Source: SG8-41 sp029864385
GTDB lineage: Bacteria > Pseudomonadota > Gammaproteobacteria > Burkholderiales > SG8-41
DNA length: 25,535 nt
NCBI GenBank assembly: GCA_029864385.1
Contig: JAOTTL010000034.1
Span: forward strand, 1 to 25,535
Reading direction: 5' to 3'
Shown: positions 7,742-14,534 of the stretch, one piece after another
How positions within the stretch are numbered: the first letter of the stretch is position 1
How the letters are laid out: each line of letters starts with the position of its first letter
The notes under the pieces: generated by a model
Database searches by the model: none
The model's input: the letters and a program-made list of their open reading frames with translations, nothing else
Told to the model about the DNA's origin: nothing
Program-made: the position numbers and the translations under genes

Positions 7742-8635
7742 ATGCGACTCGTGACGTTTTCACCGCAAGCGGGCGGCGCACCGCGGGTAGGGATGCTGCG
7801 CGACGGCGACGAGGTAATCGACCTTACGCATGTGGGCGGTAATCCGCCGTTCGATCCGGCCGCCATGGTTTCTCTCATCGCCGCGGGAGGGAAGGCGTTA
7901 TCGTGGCTGAGGGATGTCGCGTCGAAGGGCAAGGACATCGTGGCGCTTGACGGGGTGCGGCTGCATGCGCCGGTCCCGCGCCCGCCCAAAAACGTCTACT
8001 GCGTCGGCTGGAATTACCTCGATCATTTCGAGGAGGGCGCAAAAGCGCGCACGCAGAAAGTCGACCTTCCCGAGCACCCCGCGTTCTTTTCCAAGGCCGC
8101 AACGTCGGTGACGGGGCCCCACGACACGATTCCTTTCAATGCCAACGTGTCCAAACAGATCGACTGGGAAGTAGAGCTCGGGCTCGTCATCGGACCCGGG
8201 GGCAAGAACATCCCCGAGGCCGAAGCAACGAAACACGTGTTCGGCTATACCGTCATCAACGACATTTCCGCGCGCGATATCCAGCGCCGGCATAACCAAT
8301 GGTTCAAGGGAAAGAGCCTGGACGGCTCATGCCCGATGGGCCCGTGGATCGTCACGGCCGACGCCGTGAAGGATCCCGACAACCTGCGCCTGAGAACGCG
8401 GGTGAACGGCGCCGTCAAGCAGGATTCGAGCACGAGTTATCTCTACTTCAAGCTGCCGCGCATCATTGCGGAGCTCTCGCTCGGCTTGACGCTGGAGGCC
8501 GGGGACATCATCGCCACCGGCACGCCGTCCGGTGTCGGTTACGCGCGCACGCCGCCCGAGTTCCTGAAGCCGGGGGACGTGCTGGAGACCGAGATCGAGG
8601 GGATCGGGCTGCTCCACAACACGATCGGAGCCTAG
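7742..8635 (+). CDS. Fumarylacetoacetate hydrolase (FAH) family protein
   Basis: Member of the metal-dependent FAH superfamily, which includes fumarylpyruvate hydrolases, oxaloacetate decarboxylases and aromatic-degradation isomerases/decarboxylases. It has 297 residues: an N-terminal domain, then the FAH fold with NVYCVGWNYLDHFEEG, metal-ligand region DWEVELGLVIG, FGYTVINDISARDIQ and the GDIIATGTPSGVGY turn. The start at 7742 is chosen because GGGAGG lies a few bases upstream and MRLVTFSPQ begins the conserved N-terminal domain; the frame upstream only translates the heptamer array. No other catabolic gene is adjacent, so the substrate cannot be named. Confidence 0.92.
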   Translation: MRLVTFSPQAGGAPRVGMLRDGDEVIDLTHVGGNPPFDPAAMVSLIAAGGKALSWLRDVASKGKDIVALDGVRLHAPVPRPPKNVYCVGWNYLDHFEEGAKARTQKVDLPEHPAFFSKAATSVTGPHDTIPFNANVSKQIDWEVELGLVIGPGGKNIPEAEATKHVFGYTVINDISARDIQRRHNQWFKGKSLDGSCPMGPWIVTADAVKDPDNLRLRTRVNGAVKQDSSTSYLYFKLPRIIAELSLGLTLEAGDIIATGTPSGVGYARTPPEFLKPGDVLETEIEGIGLLHNTIGA

Positions 8636-8653
8636 CGTCCGATCGTGGGAAGG

Positions 8654-8766
8654 AAGTGATGAATGATGGTGATGGGTAGTGGTGATGGACAATGGTGATG
8701 AAAACCTGCGAATTGAACTACATCACCAGTAATCATCACCCGTTCTCATCACCAGTACACATCACT
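8654..8766. repeat. Degenerate opposing-arm heptamer array between the convergent FAH gene and metW
   Basis: Left arm, about 8654-8700, is built of GTGATG-like units (AAGTGAT, GAATGAT, GGTGATG). The right arm, about 8721-8766, is built of CATCACC-like units ending CACATCACTT. The left arm begins and the right arm ends with the same sequence in inverted orientation (AAGTGATG). The 7-bp register slips by a base in places, so it is more worn than the other arrays. It lies between convergent genes, where it could act as a shared transcript-end hairpin. Confidence 0.78.
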
Positions 8767-8789
8767 TGTTTCTGGCCAGAAGTGGCCGG

Positions 8790-9392
8790 TCAGGCCCTCT
8801 GAAAGCGGTAGACTGCGAGCGCGCCCAGCAGATTGGGCAGGAACGAGACCGCGCTGCCGTTGGTAATCACCGTGCGCTCGAGGATTCGCACCTCGCGCGC
8901 TCCGCAGAAGTCCTCGAAGTCGGTGATCGTGCAAAGGTGAATGTTGGGCGTGTCGTGCCAATGGAAGGGCAGGTCGTCGGAGACGGGCATTTTGCCGCCC
9001 AGAACTTGCAGGCGGTTCTTCCAGTAGCCGAAGTTCGGGAACGTCACGATGCCCTCGCGCCCCACGCGGAGCATCTCGCGCACGATGCGCTCGCTGTGAC
9101 GCACGGCCTGCAGCGTTTGCGACAGGATCACATAGTCGAAAGCGCGGTCCTCGAAGTCGGACAGCCCGCTCTCCAGATCGCTCTGAATCACGTTCACGCC
9201 GTTCTTAACGCAGGCCAGCACGCCCGCTTCATCGATCTCGACGCCGTACCCGGACGCATTGCGCTCGCGCCAAAGATATCTGAGGAGCGTGCCGTCGCCG
9301 CAGCCCAGGTCGAGGACGCGCGCGCCGGGCCGCACCCAATCGGCGATTGCCGCGAAATCCGGCCGCCGCATCCCGTTGCCGTTCACCTTCAT
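8790..9392 (-). CDS. metW: Methionine biosynthesis protein MetW
   Basis: Class I methyltransferase-fold protein of 200 residues, always paired with MetX in many Proteobacteria and required with it for homoserine acylation in some species. The nucleotide-binding motif VLDLGCGDGTLL is at about residues 25-36. Typical MetW segments follow: GYGVEIDE, NVIQSDLESGL, DYVILSQTLQAV, TFPNFGYWKNRLQ and DTPNIHLCTI. Its start codon overlaps the metX stop as ATGA, so translation is coupled. It is the last gene of the riboswitch-controlled metXW operon and runs into a heptamer array. Confidence 0.96.
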   Translation of the reverse strand: MKVNGNGMRRPDFAAIADWVRPGARVLDLGCGDGTLLRYLWRERNASGYGVEIDEAGVLACVKNGVNVIQSDLESGLSDFEDRAFDYVILSQTLQAVRHSERIVREMLRVGREGIVTFPNFGYWKNRLQVLGGKMPVSDDLPFHWHDTPNIHLCTITDFEDFCGAREVRILERTVITNGSAVSFLPNLLGALAVYRFQRA

Positions 9393-10540
9393 CGCAGTGC
9401 CGCCTCTTCGTGAATGCGATCGAAGTAGGCCGTGACCAGGGCATGGTAGCGCGCATCGTCAAGCAGGAACGCATCATGGCCGTGCGGCGCATCGATCTCC
9501 GCGTAGGTGACCTCGCGCCGGTTGTGGAGCAGCGCCCTGACGATTTCGCGTGAGCGTTCCGGCGAGAAGCGCCAATCGGTCGTGAACGAGATGACAAGGT
9601 AGGCCGCTCGCGCCGGTGCGAGCGCTCTCGCGAGGTCGCCGCCGTGTTCGAAGCCGGGGTCGAAGTAGTCGAGCACCTTGGTGATGCGAAGATAAGTGTT
9701 CGCATCAAAGTAGTCGGAAAATTTGGTCCCCTGGTAGCCGAGGTAGGACTCGATCTCGAATTCCGGCTCGAACGAGTACTGCAGCCGGCCGTGCTTGAGC
9801 TGCCGGCCGAACTTGTCTGCCATCACGTCGTCCGAAAGGTAGGTGATGTGACCCACCATGCGCGCGACGCGCAGCCCCCGCATCGGGCGGGTGTTGTGCT
9901 CGTAGTAGTGCCCGCCGTGGAAATCGGGATCGGTGATGATCGCCTGGCGCGCAACCTCGTTGAAGGCGATATTCTGGGCCGAGAGGTTCGGCGTGCACGC
10001 AATCGCGAGGGCATGTCCCACGCGCTCAGGGTAGCTCACCGTCCACTGCAACGCCTGCATCGCGCCGAGACTGCCGCCCATGACCGCTGCGAAGCGCTTG
10101 ATGCCGAGATAATCGGCGAGCCGCGCCTGGGTCGTGACCCAGTCCTCCACCGTGAGCAGCGGAAAGTCCGCACCCCAGGCTTTGCCGGTGCGGGGGTTGA
10201 TGCTCTGGGGACCCGTGGAGCCGTGGCAGCCCCCGAGATTGTTCACGCCGACGACGAAGAAGCGGTCGGTGTCCAGCGGTTTGCCCGGCCCGACCATGTT
10301 ATCCCACCAGCCGACGTTGTCGGGATCCTCGGCATAACGGCCGGCGACATGGTGCGCGGCGTTGAGCGCATGGCATGCCAGCACCGCGTTGCTGCGGTCG
10401 GCGTTGAGCTGTCCGTAGGTCTCGTAGACGAGCTCGTACTGTTCCATCACCGCCCCGCACTTGAGCCGGACCGGCTCGCTGAACTTCGCGAGCTGCGGCG
10501 TGACGATGCCGACTGATTTCGATGTAAGCGCGCTGTCCAT
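9389..10540 (-). CDS. metX: Homoserine O-acyltransferase (acetyl or succinyl) MetX
   Basis: Alpha/beta-hydrolase enzyme that activates homoserine by acylation, the committed step of methionine synthesis. It has 383 residues. The oxyanion/substrate segment LGGCHGSTGPQSINP, nucleophile elbow GGSLGAMQALQW (catalytic Ser), the Asp in TTDWRFSPERS, and the C-terminal His in DAPHGHDAFL are all present. MetX proteins can use acetyl-CoA or succinyl-CoA, and the sequence read here does not settle which. The start at 10540 gives MDSALTSKSVGIV; no strong Shine-Dalgarno precedes it, only GGGA about 3 nt upstream, because the terminator U-tract occupies that position. It is controlled by an upstream SAM-II riboswitch and overlaps metW by 4 bp. 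Confidence 0.96.
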   Translation of the reverse strand: MDSALTSKSVGIVTPQLAKFSEPVRLKCGAVMEQYELVYETYGQLNADRSNAVLACHALNAAHHVAGRYAEDPDNVGWWDNMVGPGKPLDTDRFFVVGVNNLGGCHGSTGPQSINPRTGKAWGADFPLLTVEDWVTTQARLADYLGIKRFAAVMGGSLGAMQALQWTVSYPERVGHALAIACTPNLSAQNIAFNEVARQAIITDPDFHGGHYYEHNTRPMRGLRVARMVGHITYLSDDVMADKFGRQLKHGRLQYSFEPEFEIESYLGYQGTKFSDYFDANTYLRITKVLDYFDPGFEHGGDLARALAPARAAYLVISFTTDWRFSPERSREIVRALLHNRREVTYAEIDAPHGHDAFLLDDARYHALVTAYFDRIHEEAALR

Positions 10541-10545
10541 GTCCC

Positions 10546-10581
10546 AAAAAGCAAAACCCGGCGAGCTTGCGCTGGCCGGGT
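10546..10581 (-). terminator. Intrinsic terminator in the metX leader (SAM-II expression platform)
   Basis: On the minus strand ACCCGGC pairs with GCCGGGT (10581-10575 with 10562-10556). Inside, AGC pairs with GCT across one G-G mismatch around a 4-nt loop. TTTTGCTTTTT follows, ending 5 nt before the metX ATG. An intrinsic terminator between promoter and start codon implies transcription attenuation. The segment CGCAAGCT of this hairpin (10571-10564) is exactly complementary to AGCTTGCG in the aptamer, which provides an antiterminator. Confidence 0.82.
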
Positions 10582-10604
10582 CCGGAAAAAACTTGTAACG
10601 TTTT

Positions 10605-10657
10605 CTCTTTAGCCGGATTTGTAACGCGCCCGCAAGCTGAATATCAAATCGGCGCGA
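10605..10657 (-). ncRNA. SAM-II riboswitch aptamer upstream of metX
   Basis: The minus strand reads TCGCGCCGATTTGATATTCA, then GCTTGCGGGCGCGTTACAAA, then TCCGGCTAAAGAG. It follows the SAM-II pseudoknot layout: the conserved 5' TCGCGC-YGATTT, a mid-segment TTGC, GCGCGT, a NAAAT linker and GCTAAA-(A/G)AG. P1 is six perfect pairs (CGCGCC 10656-10651 with GGCGCG 10630-10625). P2 can form between AGCT (10638-10635) and GGCT (10614-10611). It starts a few bases after the predicted transcription start and precedes an intrinsic terminator and metX. The match is to the published SAM-II consensus from memory; the S-adenosylmethionine ligand is inferred from family and gene context. Confidence 0.87.
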
Positions 10658-10671
10658 CAGAAGCGGATGGA

Positions 10672-10700
10672 ACGTTACCCGCCCAGACCCGGAAAGTCAA
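10672..10700 (-). promoter_or_regulatory. Sigma70-type promoter of metX
   Basis: On the minus strand -35 TTGACT (10700-10695), a 17-bp spacer and -10 TAACGT (10677-10672). The predicted transcription start is near 10665, only about 8 nt before the SAM-II aptamer. That spacing independently supports both calls. Confidence 0.7.
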
Positions 10701-10721
10701 ATTCCCGCCGGGCCGGGCGGC

Positions 10722-10812
10722 GTTCCGGGTTCAAAGTTTCAGGTTCAAAGTTGTTTTTTTCGGGGTCTTTGTTGGGGGTTAGACCTCGAACATTGAACTT
10801 AGAACTTGGAAC
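10722..10812. repeat. Heptamer array upstream of the metX promoter, downstream of ptsI
   Basis: Thirteen in-register 7-bp units. The left arm is GTTCCGG, GTTCAAA, GTTTCAG, GTTCAAA. A diverged centre holds GTTGTTT to GTTAGAC. The right arm is CTCGAAC, ATTGAAC, TTAGAAC, TTGGAAC. The two arms are the same motif in opposite orientation and the 7-bp phase is never lost. The array directly abuts a 45-bp perfect hairpin at the end of ptsI. Confidence 0.92.
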
Positions 10813-10813
10813 T

Positions 10814-10858
10814 CGCGCTGCTGGCGCGCCTCAAGCATTGAGGCGCGCCAGCAGCGCG
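10814..10858. repeat. Perfect 21-bp inverted repeat over the ptsI 3' end
   Basis: Left arm 10814-10834 (CGCGCTGCTGGCGCGCCTCA, then A) is the exact reverse complement of 10838-10858, with loop GCA. The right arm is coding DNA for the last residues of enzyme I (ALLARLN), and the stop codon (10831-10833) lies in the left arm. There is no T-run after it on either strand, so it is not a textbook intrinsic terminator. It may stabilise the mRNA 3' end or be the product of an inverted duplication of the gene terminus. Confidence 0.88.
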
Positions 10859-12561
10859 TTGAGCTTCTCGGGGTCCGACGTGCGCAGCATCCTGGTCGCG
10901 AGCGGCTTCAGCTGCGCGAGGTTGGACTTGAGGATCACCTGTTTTACGTCCAGCAGGTGGGCAGAGTGCATCGAAAACTGGCGCAGCCCGAATGCGAGCA
11001 GCATTCGCGTGAGGCTGACATCGCCTGCCATCTCGCCACAGAGCGCCACCGGGATCTTGGCCTTGTTGGCGGTCCGAATGATGCCGAAGATGAGCCCGAG
11101 CACCGCCGGGTGCAGCGGATCGTAGAGATGCGCGACCGCGTCGTCAGTGCGGTCGATCGCGAGCGTGTACTGTATGAGGTCATTGGTGCCGATCGATAGG
11201 AAGTCCAGCTTGCGCGTGAAGAGCTGAAGCGCGAGGGCTGCCGCCGGCACCTCGATCATGCCGCCCACCTGGATTCCCCGGTCGTAGGAGATGCCCTGCT
11301 CGTCAAGGCTCTGCTTGGCCTGTTCGATAAGAGCCAGCGCCTGGTCCACTTCGCTCGCCGCGGCTAGCATCGGAATGAGGATGTTGATCTTGCCGTAATG
11401 CGATGCCCGCAAGAGGGCGCGTAGCTGGATCAGGAAGCGCTTTGGCTCAATCAGGCACAGGCGGATCGCGCGCAATCCGAGCGCTGGGTTGGGTGTATGC
11501 CGCTGCAGCTCGTCGCTGGGCGTATCGGCTCCCAGGTCATAGGTGCGGATCGTGACCGGCATGCCCTCCATGTCCACGGTGGCCTTACGGTAGGCCTCGA
11601 ACTGCTCGTCCTCGTCCGGAAGACCCCGACGGTTGAGGAACAGGAACTCGCTGCGGAAAAGACCGATGCCGGTGGCGCCGTTCTCCCTGGCCTCGGCGAC
11701 GTCGTCGGGCAGCTCGATGTTGGCCTGCAGCTCGACCGTCACGCCGTCGAGCGTGACCGCGCGCGTGTCCTTCAGCCGTTTGAGCTTCTGACGCTCGCGG
11801 CCGAACTCGTGCTGGCGCAGCTGGTACTCGGAGAGAACCTGCTCGTCGGGATCGACGATGACGACACCCTGGATGCCATCCACGATTACCAGCTCGTTCT
11901 CATGGATCAACCGTCGGGCACTGTGCAGCCCCACGATCGAGGGAATGGCCAGGCTGCGCGCCACGACCGCGGTATGCGAGGTCGTGCCGCCGAGGTCGGT
12001 AATGAAGCTTGCGAACTGGTGCTGCTTGAACTGCACGACGTCCGCGGGTGAAAGATCGCGCGCGACCAGGATGAAATTCTGCTCGGGATCAGCCTTGAGC
12101 GGCGGCGGAACATAGCCCGGCTGCCCGGAAAGTGCCTTCATCATGCGCTCGACCACCTGGGTCACGTCGCTCTTCCGATCGCGCAGATAGTCGTCTTCGA
12201 TCTGGTCGAACTGGGCCAGCAGGGCGTCCATCTGGACCCGGAGCGCCCATTCTGCGTTGCACTGCTCCGTTTCGATGATTCGGCGCGGGACGACCGACAA
12301 CATCGAGTCGCCGAGGATCATCAAATGCAAATCGATGAAGGCCGCGAGCTCGGCCGGCGCGGTGGCGGGGAGGGTGGCGCGCACGCTCTCGAGCTCCGCG
12401 CGCACGGTGCGCACGGCGACTTCGAAGCGTGCAGATTCCGCGGCCACCTGACCCTGCGGCACGATGTAGTGCGCGACTTCGAGCTTGGCATGCGAGAAGA
12501 GATGCGCATGTCCAATAGCGATACCACCGGAGACACCAGTGCCGTGAATGGAGAAGCTCAT
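10831..12561 (-). CDS. ptsI: Phosphoenolpyruvate-protein phosphotransferase (PTS enzyme I)
   Basis: First enzyme of the phosphotransferase system, transferring phosphate from PEP to HPr. At 576 residues it is full length. The phospho-His region is GGTTSHTAVVARS (His196). The PEP-binding TIM-barrel domain carries GIGLFRSEFLFL, NPALGLRAIR, GGMIEVPAA and SIGTNDLIQYTLA. The catalytic Cys508 is in VALCGEMAGD. It follows EIIA and HPr on the same strand after a 94-bp gap. That gap holds an inverted repeat whose distal arm ends at this start codon, and no Shine-Dalgarno is visible before the ATG. No sugar IIB/IIC gene is nearby, so this looks like the regulatory-type betaproteobacterial PTS. Its last codons form one arm of a perfect hairpin. 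Confidence 0.97.
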   Translation of the reverse strand: MSFSIHGTGVSGGIAIGHAHLFSHAKLEVAHYIVPQGQVAAESARFEVAVRTVRAELESVRATLPATAPAELAAFIDLHLMILGDSMLSVVPRRIIETEQCNAEWALRVQMDALLAQFDQIEDDYLRDRKSDVTQVVERMMKALSGQPGYVPPPLKADPEQNFILVARDLSPADVVQFKQHQFASFITDLGGTTSHTAVVARSLAIPSIVGLHSARRLIHENELVIVDGIQGVVIVDPDEQVLSEYQLRQHEFGRERQKLKRLKDTRAVTLDGVTVELQANIELPDDVAEARENGATGIGLFRSEFLFLNRRGLPDEDEQFEAYRKATVDMEGMPVTIRTYDLGADTPSDELQRHTPNPALGLRAIRLCLIEPKRFLIQLRALLRASHYGKINILIPMLAAASEVDQALALIEQAKQSLDEQGISYDRGIQVGGMIEVPAAALALQLFTRKLDFLSIGTNDLIQYTLAIDRTDDAVAHLYDPLHPAVLGLIFGIIRTANKAKIPVALCGEMAGDVSLTRMLLAFGLRQFSMHSAHLLDVKQVILKSNLAQLKPLATRMLRTSDPEKLNALLARLNA

Positions 12562-12659
12562 AAAAACAGGGCCCGCGGATCAGGGACTAAGGCTTGAGCG
12601 TAACACTAGGTCAGCCAGACGCAATAAGCTCCAGCCGAGCGAGGGGCCCTGATTTTTAT
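12560..12659 (-). promoter_or_regulatory. Long-range inverted repeat linking the HPr stop to the enzyme I start
   Basis: On the minus strand arm A (ATAAAAATCAGGGCCC, 12659-12644) overlaps the HPr stop codon. Arm C (GGGCCCTGTTTTTAT, 12574-12560) runs into the enzyme I ATG. They pair over 15 bp with one bulged base. An intermediate segment CCCTGAT (about 12584-12578) can pair instead with ATCAGGG of arm A. The layout, with a T-run immediately after GGGCCCTG, resembles an attenuator or a translational coupling hairpin. Confidence 0.55.
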
Positions 12660-12925
12660 TCGTCTTCCTCGAACCGGCTGGCAATGAGGGCGGTGACGGC
12701 CGCCATTGCGGCTTCTTCGTCCGGACCGTCGGCTTCCAGGACCACGGACGAACCCTTCGCCGCTGCCAGCATCATGACCCCCATGATGCTCTTGGCGTTG
12801 ACGCGGCGGCCGTTGCGGCTGAGCCACACGCCGCTCTCGAACTGCCCGGCGACCTGCGTCAGCTTGGCCGAGGCCCGGGCGTGCAATCCGAGTTTGTTGG
12901 TGATCTCAACTTCCCGTCGCAGCAT
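12656..12925 (-). CDS. ptsH: Phosphocarrier protein HPr
   Basis: Small PTS phosphocarrier of 89 residues, relaying phosphate from enzyme I to EIIA proteins. The phosphorylated His15 lies in KLGLHARASAKL, and a regulatory Ser46 lies in NAKSIMGVMMLAA, the site used by HPr kinase where present. The start at 12925 overlaps the 3' end of the EIIA gene by 20 bp, so the two are translationally coupled. The stop codon sits in one arm of an inverted repeat that reaches the ptsI start. Confidence 0.96.
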   Translation of the reverse strand: MLRREVEITNKLGLHARASAKLTQVAGQFESGVWLSRNGRRVNAKSIMGVMMLAAAKGSSVVLEADGPDEEAAMAAVTALIASRFEEDE

Positions 12926-13322
12926 GATGGACGACGAGGTTGGGAATACGCACCACGCCGTCGCAACCGCCGCTGACGGCTTTCACGACGGCGGTCTGCA
13001 AGGGCTTATCGCGGTACGTCAGCACACGGATCAGCATCGGGAGATTCACCCCGGCCACGCCCTCGACACGGCCGGGAATGAGGAGCTTGGCGGCGATGTT
13101 GGCCGGCGAACCGCCAAAAATGTCGGAGAGGATCAGCACGCCGTCGCCGTCGTCGAGATCCTCGACGAGGGCCTGGGCTTGCGGAAGCAGCCTGAACGGG
13201 TCGTCCTGGGCGGTAATGCCGAGCTGCTTGACCTGCGGCGGGCGCTTGTTAAGCACATGGCTCGCACAATGGATCAGGCTCTCGCCCAACGTCCCGTGGC
13301 TTATAATCAAAATCCCAATCAT
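12906..13322 (-). CDS. PTS EIIA component, mannose/fructose family
   Basis: 138-residue EIIA-man fold protein that accepts phosphate from HPr. The active His9 is in the N-terminal MIGILIISHGTLGESL. Further family segments are VLILSDIFGGSPANIAAKL and GVNLPMLIRVLTYR. ATG at 13322 is preferred over an in-frame TTG one codon earlier, because TAAGGT lies at suitable spacing and the family starts MIGI. No EIIB, EIIC or EIID partner is nearby, so a regulatory role is more likely than sugar uptake. It is the first gene of the EIIA-ptsH-ptsI cluster and has a candidate promoter directly upstream. Confidence 0.94.
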   Translation of the reverse strand: MIGILIISHGTLGESLIHCASHVLNKRPPQVKQLGITAQDDPFRLLPQAQALVEDLDDGDGVLILSDIFGGSPANIAAKLLIPGRVEGVAGVNLPMLIRVLTYRDKPLQTAVVKAVSGGCDGVVRIPNLVVHHAATGS

Positions 13323-13347
13323 CAAAAGACCTTACTGCAAACCGGGT

Positions 13348-13376
13348 ATTTTAGCCTACTCTATTGCGCTGCACAA
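13348..13376 (-). promoter_or_regulatory. Candidate promoter of the EIIA-ptsH-ptsI operon
   Basis: Minus strand -35 TTGTGC (13376-13371), 17-bp spacer, -10 TAAAAT (13353-13348). Transcription would start about 19 nt before the EIIA start codon. The -10 is good and the -35 weak. A small hairpin (GCTGCA-CAA-TGCAGC, 13368-13382) overlaps the -35 and could belong to the gshB transcript end. Confidence 0.45.
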
Positions 13377-13399
13377 TGCAGCAGCGCCCCCTCGACGGG

Positions 13400-14344
13400 T
13401 CAGCGGGCCAAGGCGGTCTCGAGCGCGTCCAGCATCGCACCGGCGACGTTAAAGCCTGTTTGTTCAGCGATTTCCTGAAAGCAGGTGGGGCTGGTGACGT
13501 TGACCTCGGTTAGATAGTCCCCAATCACATCGAGACCGACGAGCAGCAGGCCCTCGCGGTGGAGAGCCGGACCCAGCGCTTCACCGATTTCGCGGTCACG
13601 GGCGGTGAGCTCCCGCGCCACGCCGGTTGCCCCCGCGGCCAGGTTGCCCCGCGTCTCACCCGGCCGGGGAACCCGGGCGAGGCAGTAGGGCACCGGCTTG
13701 CCGGCAATCAGCAGCACGCGCTTGTCACCGTCGCGGATCTCCGGGATGAAGCGCTGGGCCATGATGCTCTTGCGCCCATAGTGCGTCACGGTCTCGATGA
13801 TCACGTTGACGTTGGGATCGTCGTTACGCACCCGGAACACCGAGGTGCCGCCCATTCCGTCGAGCGGCTTCAGGATGACATCACCGTGCTCGGCCAGGAA
13901 GTCACGGATCAGCTGGTCGCGCCGCGTGACCAGCGTGGGCGGCGCGAACTGCGCAAACCGTGCAATGCCCAACTTTTCGTTCCAGTCGCGGATCGCGCGC
14001 GGCCGGTTGAATACGCGCGCGCCGTTCGCCTCCGCCAGTTCGAGCAGGTACGTGCTGTAGACATACTCCATGTCGAACGGCGGGTCCTTGCGCATCAGAA
14101 CCGCGTCGAAGTCCTCGAGCGGCACCGTGCTTGCCGGCTCGGCACGGTACCAGGCCGTTTTTTCTCCGGTGAGGTGGATGCGGCACGCGCTACCAAAGAC
14201 CGTCCCGCCACGCCAAATCAGGTCTTCCTGCTCCATGGCGTAGAGCGCGTGGCCCCGTCTCGCCGCCTCGCGCATGATGGCGAAGGTGGTGTCCTTGTAG
14301 ATCTTGAACGAATCCAGGGGGTCGGCGACGAAAGCAATTTTCAT
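13400..14344 (-). CDS. gshB: Glutathione synthetase
   Basis: ATP-grasp ligase joining gamma-glutamylcysteine to glycine in the second step of glutathione synthesis. At 314 residues it is full length. MKIAFVADPLDSFKIYKDTT is the family N-terminus. RKDPPFDMEYVYSTYLLE, GDVILKPLDGMGGTSVFRV (ATP-grasp loop), GDKRVLLIAGKPVPY, ETRGNLAAGA and LTEVNVTSPTCFQEI (metal and ATP ligands) follow. The partner gshA, which I recall as lying just upstream in many Burkholderiales, is absent: the 190-bp gap to amt holds only palindromes and a terminator. No clear Shine-Dalgarno was seen. EIIA follows 77 bp downstream. Confidence 0.97.
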   Translation of the reverse strand: MKIAFVADPLDSFKIYKDTTFAIMREAARRGHALYAMEQEDLIWRGGTVFGSACRIHLTGEKTAWYRAEPASTVPLEDFDAVLMRKDPPFDMEYVYSTYLLELAEANGARVFNRPRAIRDWNEKLGIARFAQFAPPTLVTRRDQLIRDFLAEHGDVILKPLDGMGGTSVFRVRNDDPNVNVIIETVTHYGRKSIMAQRFIPEIRDGDKRVLLIAGKPVPYCLARVPRPGETRGNLAAGATGVARELTARDREIGEALGPALHREGLLLVGLDVIGDYLTEVNVTSPTCFQEIAEQTGFNVAGAMLDALETALAR

Positions 14345-14428
14345 TCGGGGTGGTTGGTCTTATAAGGCCTGTGGCCGAAAATTGCTTTAATTGTAAATGC
14401 ATTCCGATATCGCGGAGAAACAATGATT

Positions 14429-14480
14429 CCGCGCCTGATAGGCGCGGCAGCCCGTGCTACCCGTCACCGGTGACGGGTCA
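14429..14480. repeat. Two tandem palindromes between amt and gshB, including a minimal heptamer-family dyad
   Basis: First, CCGCGCCT-GAT-AGGCGCGG (14429-14447) is a perfect 8-bp stem with 3-nt loop. Second, CCCGTCACC-GGTGACGGG (14460-14477) is an 18-bp perfect palindrome made of the same CCCGTCA/TGACGGG units found in the heptamer arrays, followed by a further TCACC. Together with the adjacent terminator this makes three palindromes in 90 bp. Confidence 0.72.
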
Positions 14481-14487
14481 CCGATCC

Positions 14488-14518
14488 AAAAAAAAGGCGC
14501 CCGCAGGCGCCCGTTTTT
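14488..14518 (-). terminator. Intrinsic terminator of the porin-glnK-amt operon
   Basis: On the minus strand GGCGCC-TGCG-GGCGCC followed by eight T residues (A-run at 14488-14495 on the plus strand), about 17 bp after the amt stop codon. A shorter T-run on the plus strand (14514-14518) makes it potentially bidirectional. Confidence 0.85.
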
Positions 14519-14534
14519 GCTGGTGAAACGAATC

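Noticed and set aside
14423..14473. Short plus-strand peptide frame starting ATGATTCCGCGCC after CGGAG
   Set aside because: Only 16 codons, made almost entirely of palindrome DNA, with no conservation evidence.
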